Shown piece by piece: positions 58,054-64,000 of a stretch of DNA of 64,000 bases. The stretch comes from Kitasatospora aureofaciens. GTDB lineage: Bacteria; Actinomycetota; Actinomycetes; Streptomycetales; Streptomycetaceae. The first letter of the stretch is position 1; each line of letters starts with the position of its first letter. Below the pieces are notes generated by a model. It was not told where the DNA came from. It was given only the letters and a program-made list of their open reading frames with translations, and did no database searches. The position numbers and the translations under genes were made by a program. Where the stretch lies: NCBI GenBank assembly GCA_000720845.1, contig JODU01000026.1, forward strand, positions 1 through 64,000, given 5' to 3'.

Positions 58054-59705
58054 GCGGTGCCGAGTGGCACGCCCGCGTCGAGTGCGGCAAGGAGGTCGGT
58101 GCCGGATTCCTCGTCTCCGCCCGCCGGTTGCTCACCTGCGCCCATGTCGTCAGGTGGGCCGACCGCGCGCCGGTGACGGTGACCTTCCCGGGGCGCCGGG
58201 AGCTGGGCGAGCTGTCCTGCACGGTCGCCGTGCACGGCGGCTGGCGGGACGGCGCCGCCGACCTCGGCGACCTGGCCGTACTGGAACTGGACCGGGAGGT
58301 GCCGCTGGCCCCGGCCGTCTTCGCCCGACCCGGCACGGAGCGGACCGCACCCGCCCCCGAGCTGATCGCCTACGGCTTCCCCAAGGGGTACGACGAGGGC
58401 ATGCTCGCTTCCTACCGCGCCCTGCCGGGACCGCTCATCTCCGGCGAGTGGGTCCAGTTGGAGGCGCTCACGGCGCACGGGCAGCCGCTGGCCGCCGGGT
58501 TCAGCGGCGCGGCGCTGACGCTGGCCGACGGCACGGTCGTCGGCATGGTCTCCGCCGTCGCCGGCGCCCGGGACGTGCGCGTCGGCAGGATGCTGCCCGT
58601 CGAGGTCATGGCGCGCTACTGGCCGGAGCTGGGCGAGCTGGTGCCCACCCCCGGCCATCGGGCGGACGCCCGCAGGCGGCTGTACGCGCTGGTGCGCCGG
58701 GCCGAGGAGGTCGGCCTGGACTGCGATCCGAACCGGCTGTACGTCTCCGCCATGGACGCCTTCGACCCACCGCTGCCGGAGGGCGGTTTCGCCTCCCTGC
58801 GGGAGGCCGCCGCGTACGTGCAGTGGGAGGTGCCGGACCCGGCGGCCGTGGCCCGGTTCGCCGACCGGCTGGCGGAGCGGCTGCACGCCCCGCCGCCGCG
58901 CCCCGCGACCTGGTCGCCCATCGTCGTGGAGATCGACCACAGCGGGGCAGGCGCCGACCAGGTCACCGTCGAGGTGTCCGCCTACCGGGACGGGCAGCGC
59001 CGCCCGGTGGGCTCGCGCCGGCTGCCCCGCGGCGCGGTGCGCTCCTTCGTGCAGGAACGCATCGACGAGGCCTGCGCCCAGCTCGATCCCGGCGCCGACG
59101 AACTGCTCACCTTCGTGCTCCCGCGCGAGTGGCTGAACGAACCGGTGGCGCACTGGGAGTGCGGGGAGGACGACTCCACGCCGCTGGGCTGCGCCTACCC
59201 GCTGGTGGTCACCGACCGGTACCGCCACCGCAGCGGACGCCTGCGCCACCAGCTGCGGAAGAAGTGGCACCGGCTCGGCTCCGGTCCGGGCGGCAGGCTG
59301 CACCGGGTGGACTGCGACACCCGGGAGCGGCCGGCCGGACTGCGCAAACGGCTGCGGGACGACGCGGAGCTGGCCGGGTTCGCCACCCCGCCCTCGGCCG
59401 CGCCGGAGTACTTCGAGGTCGGCCTCAACCTCCCGGTCCCGGTGCTGCTGTGGCCGCGCCGGGACTGCCCCGGCGAGGAGGGTCCCGACGGCCGGTGCGC
59501 CGGCACGGCGTTCCTCGACGAGCTGGCGGCGTCCGTGGCGGGCGTGCCGCCGTCCGAACTCCCCCGGCTGGTGATGGAGTTGCGCGAGACGGCGGACGCG
59601 GCGGACGCCCCGGACGAGCACTGGGCGCGTGACGTACAGCTCCTGTGGGACGATCCCCGCTGCTTCGCCGAGCCGCCCGCCCTGCTCCACTCCCCGGTCG
59701 GCTGA
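58050..59705 (+). CDS. Trypsin-like protease with VMAP-type C-terminal region
   Basis: This 551-residue cytoplasmic protein starts at ATG 58050 (ATGA overlap). The N-terminal trypsin-like domain (1-190) has His32 (LLTCAHVV), Asp74 (LGDLAVLEL) and Ser152 (AAGFSGAAL), a complete triad. There is no signal peptide, unlike secreted trypsins. The C-terminal two thirds include ARRRLYALVRRAEEVGL, an ADELLTFVLPREWLNEPVAH motif and PEYFEVGLNLPVPVLLWPRR. These resemble the vWA-MoxR-associated protein (VMAP) modules. In such systems the protease is the predicted effector, controlled by the MoxR ATPase and vWA partner encoded next. Confidence 0.84.
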   Translation: MSGAEWHARVECGKEVGAGFLVSARRLLTCAHVVRWADRAPVTVTFPGRRELGELSCTVAVHGGWRDGAADLGDLAVLELDREVPLAPAVFARPGTERTAPAPELIAYGFPKGYDEGMLASYRALPGPLISGEWVQLEALTAHGQPLAAGFSGAALTLADGTVVGMVSAVAGARDVRVGRMLPVEVMARYWPELGELVPTPGHRADARRRLYALVRRAEEVGLDCDPNRLYVSAMDAFDPPLPEGGFASLREAAAYVQWEVPDPAAVARFADRLAERLHAPPPRPATWSPIVVEIDHSGAGADQVTVEVSAYRDGQRRPVGSRRLPRGAVRSFVQERIDEACAQLDPGADELLTFVLPREWLNEPVAHWECGEDDSTPLGCAYPLVVTDRYRHRSGRLRHQLRKKWHRLGSGPGGRLHRVDCDTRERPAGLRKRLRDDAELAGFATPPSAAPEYFEVGLNLPVPVLLWPRRDCPGEEGPDGRCAGTAFLDELAASVAGVPPSELPRLVMELRETADAADAPDEHWARDVQLLWDDPRCFAEPPALLHSPVG

Positions 59706-59817
59706 ACCGCCCGCCGCGCCCATGCACCGACGCACCCCGACGAACCGCGACCGCGACGAACCGACCGCCGGACCCGACGACGTACCCGCCGCACCAACCG
59801 CCCGGAGAGAAGAACCC

Positions 59818-60843
59818 ATGCCCCTGTGGCCCGTCTACACCGGCGCGCCTGCCCCCCACGACGGCATCACCCGGCTGCCCCCGCCCCCGCCCTGGCGGGC
59901 CTTCGACGGCGGGCCCCTGCTCGATCCGCCGGACGCGGACGGCGACGCCGCTGCCGCCTCGCCCGACCGCGCCCACCGGGCCGCGACCTACCAGGCCACC
60001 GAGGACACGGTGCAGTTGGTCAACGCGGCCCTGTATCTGCGGCGGCCGCTGCTGGTCACCGGGCCGCCCGGCACCGGGAAGTCGTCGCTGGCCTACGCGG
60101 TCGCCCGTGAGCTGCGGCTCGGCCCGGTCCTGAGGTGGAACATCACCAGCCGCAGCACCCTGGGTGACGGCCTCTACACCTACGACCCGCTCTCCCGCCT
60201 GTACGCGGCGCGCCACACCACGCAGCCGTCCGACGCCCCCGCCGCGGCCACGGGCGTCGAGGACCACCTGCGGCTGGGCCCGCTCGGCACCGCCCTGCTG
60301 CCCTACGCCCGGCCGCGCGCCCTGCTCATCGACGAGATCGACAAGAGCGACCTCGACCTGCCGAACGACCTGCTGCACGTCCTGGAGGAGGGACAGTACG
60401 AGATCCCCGAACTGGTCCGTGCCTCCCGGGACATCCCCGGCGGTCACGCCGAGGTCCTGATCGACGGCGCCGACCAGCGGGTGCCGGTGGAGCGCGGCCG
60501 GGTCCGCTGCAACGCCTTCCCCTTCGTCGTCCTCACCAGCAACGGCGAGCGCGAGTTCCCGCCCGCCTTCCTGCGCCGCTGCGTCTCGCTGCGGCTGCGG
60601 CAGCCGGACGACGACCACCTCGCCGAGATCGTCCGCGCCCACCTGGGCGAGCCCGACGGGTACGCGCGGCAGCTGATCCACCGGTTCCTGTCCCGGGTGG
60701 GCAGCGGCGAACTGGCCACGGACCAGCTGCTCAACGCCATCTACCTGGCCCGTTCCTCCGGTCTGGGCGCCGACTCCCTGGACGGGCTGGCCGAGCAGCT
60801 GATGCCGTACCTCGGCCGGTCCGCGCAGCCCGACGCCTTCTGA
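59818..60843 (+). CDS. MoxR-type AAA+ ATPase
   Basis: This 341-residue protein starts at ATG 59818, with CGGAGAG about 10 nt upstream. Walker A is GPPGTGKS (82-89), Walker B LLIDEID (169-175) and sensor 1 lies in VVLTSNGEREFPPAFLRRC, whose arginines include the finger. The 180-200 region contains DLDLPNDLLHVLEEGQYEIP, typical of MoxR. It is predicted to remodel or gate the protease-VMAP protein. The stop overlaps the giant gene's start by 1 nt (TGATG), so the two are translated together. Confidence 0.93.
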   Translation: MPLWPVYTGAPAPHDGITRLPPPPPWRAFDGGPLLDPPDADGDAAAASPDRAHRAATYQATEDTVQLVNAALYLRRPLLVTGPPGTGKSSLAYAVARELRLGPVLRWNITSRSTLGDGLYTYDPLSRLYAARHTTQPSDAPAAATGVEDHLRLGPLGTALLPYARPRALLIDEIDKSDLDLPNDLLHVLEEGQYEIPELVRASRDIPGGHAEVLIDGADQRVPVERGRVRCNAFPFVVLTSNGEREFPPAFLRRCVSLRLRQPDDDHLAEIVRAHLGEPDGYARQLIHRFLSRVGSGELATDQLLNAIYLARSSGLGADSLDGLAEQLMPYLGRSAQPDAF

Positions 60844-63800
60844 TGCCCACCGACCGCCCCGGCGCACCGGACCCGCCACCCCTGCCCCGCCTCGCCGACA
60901 TCCTCGGCCGGTCGGCGGCCACGGGGGACCGGCCGACCCCGCTGGAGCTGGCCGAACTCCTGTGGCTGGCCGGGCAGATGGAGCCCACGGCGCCCGATTC
61001 CCCGAACCCCCCGGCGTCCGGGCCCCGACCGGAGGAACCGCCCCCGGCCCGTGCGGCCACCCCCGAGCAGCACCGGGACCACCGGGCGGACCGGCGCCCG
61101 GACCGGGACCGGGACCGGGACCCGCACGGGCGCCGCTCCCGGGACGACCGGCCGGCCGGACCCCCTCCCCCGTCCGAGGCCCCCCGCACCCCCCTGCGCC
61201 TGCCGTCCCCGGCCCCCGCCCCGGGCACCTCGGCGGCCCAGCCGCACAGCGCCCTGCTCGCGCCCGCGCCGCCGATGCTGCGCCACACGCTGGCGCTGCA
61301 GCGCTCCCTGCGTCCACTGAAGCGCCGCAGCGACGCACCCGTGGGCCAGGAGGTGGACGAGTCCGCGACGGCCGACCGCATCGCACGCCTCGGTGCCGGG
61401 CCCGAGTGGTGGCTGCCCGTGCTGCGCCCCGTACGGGAGCGGTGGCTGCGCCTGCACCTGGTGCACGACGCGGGCCCCACGATGCCCGTCTGGCAGCCCC
61501 TGGTACGCGAACTGCACGCCGCGCTCGCCCAGTCGGGCGTCTTCCGCACCGTCACCCTGCACCGCGCGGAACCCGACGGCACCGTCCGCGGGGACGGTGC
61601 CCAGATCCCCGCCGACGGCCGTACGGTCATGCTGCTGATCAGCGACTGCATGGGGCCGCAGTGGCGCGAGGGCCCGGCCGGTACCCGCTGGTTCGGCACG
61701 CTGCGCCGCTGGGCGCGCCGCACACCGCTGGCCGTTCTCCAGCCGCTGCCCGAGCAGTTGTGGCGGGACACCGCCCTGCCGCCGGTCCCGGGCCGGCTGT
61801 CCGCCCCGCACCGGGCCGCGCCCAGCGCCTCGCTCGCCTTCACCCCCTACGACGGCACCGCGCCCCGGGCCCCAGAGGGCGCCGTGTACGTCCCCGTGCT
61901 GGAGCCGGGCCCCGAGTGGCTGGCGAACTGGGCCGCGCTGGTGGCGAGCCCGGGCGGCACCCCGTACCCGGGCGCCGCCGCAGCGCTGCACCAGCCGTTG
62001 CCCGCCGACGCCGACGACCGCACCGACCTCGCGCGGCTGTCGCCCGGGGAACTCGTCCTGCGCTTTCGCGCCAGCGCCTCCCCGCAGGCCTACCGGCTGG
62101 CCGGCCACCTCGCGCTCGGACGCCCCGACCTGCCGGTGATGCGGCTGGTGCAGGCGGCGGTCGAGCCGGACCCGCGGCCCCAGCACCTGGCCGAGGTCAT
62201 CCTCGGCGGACTGCTCACCACGGTCCCCGGGCCGCCCGGCTCCTACGCCTTCCGCCCCGGCGTGCGCGAGCTGCTCCTGCGCGGGCTGCCCCGCACCGCC
62301 CGCAACCGCACCCACGACCTGCTGCTGCGCACCGGCGGCCTGATCGACGAGCGGGCGGGCCGCTCGCCCGGCGAGTTCCGGGCGCTCATCCCCTCCCGCG
62401 AGGGCACCGAGCGGGCCGACGGGAGCGAGTCGTTCGCGGCGATCAGCGAGGAGAGCGCCCGGCAGCTGACGGTGCGGGCGCGGCCCGCCGTCCCGGCGCC
62501 CTTCCCGCCCGCCCTCGGCGCCCGCTACCGGCCCACGCGCCGGCTCACCCCGTCGGGGAGGATCTGGCTGGCGGAGGACACCGGACCGGAGCGGGCGGCG
62601 CCGGACCGGACGGCTCCGGACCCGTCGCCGACGAACCGGACGGTGGCGATCCGGCTGCACGACGCGGACACCGACCCTGCCTCGCGCCGGACGTTCCTGC
62701 GCAACGCGGCGCGGCTGACGCGGATGTCCCACCCGAACCTGGTGACGGTGCTCGACGCCGGCATCGAGGACGACGTCCCCTACGTCGTCATGGAGCATCT
62801 CGACGGCATAGCGCTGGGCGCCCTCACCCGGTCCGACGGCCGGCTGCTGCCGGTGCCGCTGACGGTGTCGGTGGGGGCGCAGCTGGCCCGGGCGCTCACC
62901 GCCCTGCACGGGGCGGGCCTCGCCCACGGCGGTCTGGAGGCGTCCCGCGTGGTCCTCCTGCCGGACGGCACGGTCCGGCTCAGCCTCTTCGAGCCGACGC
63001 TGGGCTCGGGCCCGGGCAGGCGCTCCGCGGACCTGCGGGCCCTGTGCGACCTCCTGCTGGGGCTGACCTCGGGCTCCTCGCACCTGACCGTCCCGATCGA
63101 CTCCCGCCGCCTGGACCGGCTGCCCCACGCCCTGCGCATCCACTACGCGCACGCCCTCGACCAGCTGATGTCGCCCTCGGCGGCGGCGCAGGCCCGCGGT
63201 CTGGAACTGCTCGCGGACCCGCACCTGCCGGCCCGGGCGAAGGAGGCGTACCGGCCGCGCCGCTACCGTGCCCTGGGCCCGCTGCGGGTCGCCCTCCCGG
63301 ACGGCTCGTCCGGCCCCGGCCCCGAGCTGCGCGCGCTGCTCGCGATGCTGCTGCTCAAGCACGGCCGCACGGTGACGCACGAGGAGCTGCGGTGGGGGCT
63401 GTGGGATCCGGGCGACGAGCCCCGCAACCCCCGGGCCGAGGTGACCCGCCTCGCGACGCGGCTGGCGGACGTCCTGGGCCCGGGCGTCCTCGCGAAGTCC
63501 GCCCACGGCTACGCCCTGCACACCAGCGCCGACGACCTGGACCTGGTGCGCTGCGACGAGCTGGTGCGGCGCGCCGACGCGGCCGGGCTGCGGGACGCGC
63601 TCACCGAGGCCCACGGTCTGGTCACCGAGGCGCTGGCGCTGTGGCACGACGCCGCGCCCCTGGCGGACGTGCCCGGCCCCGCCGCCCGCACCGCCCGCAC
63701 CCGTCTGCTGCGGCTGCGGCTCGCCCTGCACACCAAGCGCGCCGAGCTCGACCTGGCCCTCGGCGAGTACGACCGGGCCTCCACCGAACTGTCCGAACTG

Positions 63801-64000
63801 CTGCGGTCCCACCCCCACCGGGAGGACTTCCGCCGCCTGTATCTGATCGCGCTGCGCCGCCAGGGCCGGGGCGAGGAGGCCCTGGAGGTGTACGAGGAGT
63901 ACGAGCTGTCCGGGGGACGCAGCCCGGCCCTGACGGCGCTGGGCCGGGAGCTGCGCGAGGAGCACGCCGGGCCGGCGGACGACGCGCCGTGGTCGGAGTA
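60843..64000 (+). CDS. Giant SAV_2336-type protein: vWA-like, pseudokinase and SARP-like BTAD regions (3' end missing)
   Basis: 1052 codons are visible from ATG 60843 and the gene runs off the right edge. After a disordered Pro/Arg/Asp-rich N-terminus, residues 175-300 have vWA-like strands RLHLVHDAGPTMPVWQPLVR and VMLLISDCMGP, but the metal site DxSxS is degenerate. Residues 300-555 match the SAV_2336 N-terminal region. Residues 558-730 look like a protein kinase (ARLTRMSHPNLVTVLDAGIE, PYVVMEHLDG), but the active site is lost: VAIR with Arg604 replaces the lysine, and H695-GG replaces HRD. Residues 805-1052 resemble a SARP: winged helix ALGPLRVALPDGSSGPG and a helical BTAD ending EEALEVYEEYELSGGRSP. 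It is probably the vWA-like, signal-reading component of the system. Confidence 0.85.
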   Translation, partial: MPTDRPGAPDPPPLPRLADILGRSAATGDRPTPLELAELLWLAGQMEPTAPDSPNPPASGPRPEEPPPARAATPEQHRDHRADRRPDRDRDRDPHGRRSRDDRPAGPPPPSEAPRTPLRLPSPAPAPGTSAAQPHSALLAPAPPMLRHTLALQRSLRPLKRRSDAPVGQEVDESATADRIARLGAGPEWWLPVLRPVRERWLRLHLVHDAGPTMPVWQPLVRELHAALAQSGVFRTVTLHRAEPDGTVRGDGAQIPADGRTVMLLISDCMGPQWREGPAGTRWFGTLRRWARRTPLAVLQPLPEQLWRDTALPPVPGRLSAPHRAAPSASLAFTPYDGTAPRAPEGAVYVPVLEPGPEWLANWAALVASPGGTPYPGAAAALHQPLPADADDRTDLARLSPGELVLRFRASASPQAYRLAGHLALGRPDLPVMRLVQAAVEPDPRPQHLAEVILGGLLTTVPGPPGSYAFRPGVRELLLRGLPRTARNRTHDLLLRTGGLIDERAGRSPGEFRALIPSREGTERADGSESFAAISEESARQLTVRARPAVPAPFPPALGARYRPTRRLTPSGRIWLAEDTGPERAAPDRTAPDPSPTNRTVAIRLHDADTDPASRRTFLRNAARLTRMSHPNLVTVLDAGIEDDVPYVVMEHLDGIALGALTRSDGRLLPVPLTVSVGAQLARALTALHGAGLAHGGLEASRVVLLPDGTVRLSLFEPTLGSGPGRRSADLRALCDLLLGLTSGSSHLTVPIDSRRLDRLPHALRIHYAHALDQLMSPSAAAQARGLELLADPHLPARAKEAYRPRRYRALGPLRVALPDGSSGPGPELRALLAMLLLKHGRTVTHEELRWGLWDPGDEPRNPRAEVTRLATRLADVLGPGVLAKSAHGYALHTSADDLDLVRCDELVRRADAAGLRDALTEAHGLVTEALALWHDAAPLADVPGPAARTARTRLLRLRLALHTKRAELDLALGEYDRASTELSELLRSHPHREDFRRLYLIALRRQGRGEEALEVYEEYELSGGRSPALTALGRELREEHAGPADDAPWSE

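Noticed and set aside
60741..63965. Very long open frame on the minus strand (1074 codons)
   Set aside because: It is antisense to the giant SAV_2336-type gene, whose domains are recognisable; the shadow frame has low-complexity composition and no start signal.

Overview
The window is a high-GC actinobacterial chromosome segment. Codon use (third-position G/C almost throughout), Tat-type signal peptides, GTG/TTG starts, 4-nt ATGA/GTGA gene overlaps and gene order all point to Streptomyces. From memory, the order resembles the stretch of the S. coelicolor chromosome that carries its single mce locus, but I could not check this. I see no rRNA, tRNA, CRISPR array, insertion sequence, integrase or plasmid/phage backbone, so it looks like core or near-core chromosome with a few accessory modules.

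Layout. (1) 1-603: 5' part of a zinc-ribbon membrane protein gene running off the left edge. (2) 733-9357: sugar module with an enolase-family acid-sugar dehydratase, a zinc alcohol dehydrogenase, an orphan TIM-barrel-like protein, a ChvE/XylF-type ABC transporter and a Tat-exported aldose 1-epimerase. (3) 9482-12419: PLP aminotransferase with a proline-rich tail, convergent with a lytic transglycosylase. (4) 12496-24591 (minus): complete mce lipid-import operon, read as ATPase, two YrbE permeases, MceA-F and four Mce-associated proteins. (5) 25244-29964: three secreted proteins and a PucR-type regulator containing two TTA (bldA) codons. (6) 30005-41051: GH43 arabinanase, PstS-like membrane protein, Rrf2 regulator, GH35-like protein lacking the usual catalytic motifs, and a GH51 arabinofuranosidase with its own ABC importer. 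(7) 41219-45638: ImmA/IrrE peptidase, two paralogous membrane proteins and an FAD oxidoreductase. (8) 45900-47618 (minus): IclR regulator and SMP-30 lactonase. (9) 47688-53531: small hypothetical protein, then a malonate module (GntR regulator, MatC carrier, MatB ligase, fused carboxyltransferase). (10) 53642-57440: 19-residue peptide gene and a large secreted subtilase. (11) 57667-64000: Trypco1-type small protein, trypsin-like/VMAP-type protein, MoxR ATPase and a giant SAV_2336-type protein running off the right edge.

Two results stand out. First, five promoter regions (near 765, 3085, 30997, 40984 and 47552) carry pairs of a 16-bp GTTCG-N6-CGAAC-like site, both members always exactly 19 bp apart. 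They link sugar oxidation, two arabinan-degrading enzymes, an importer, the lactonase and the IclR gene itself, so the IclR protein is the natural candidate regulator of an L-arabinose/arabinan regulon. Second, the right end matches a trypsin/MoxR/vWA-like conflict system of the kind predicted by comparative genomics, here with a pseudokinase and a SARP-like C-terminus on the giant component. Other leads are the ImmA/IrrE-membrane pair-FAD cluster, the mce-linked secreted proteins under possible bldA control, the 20-bp inverted-repeat operators of the malonate cluster and the microprotein at 53642.
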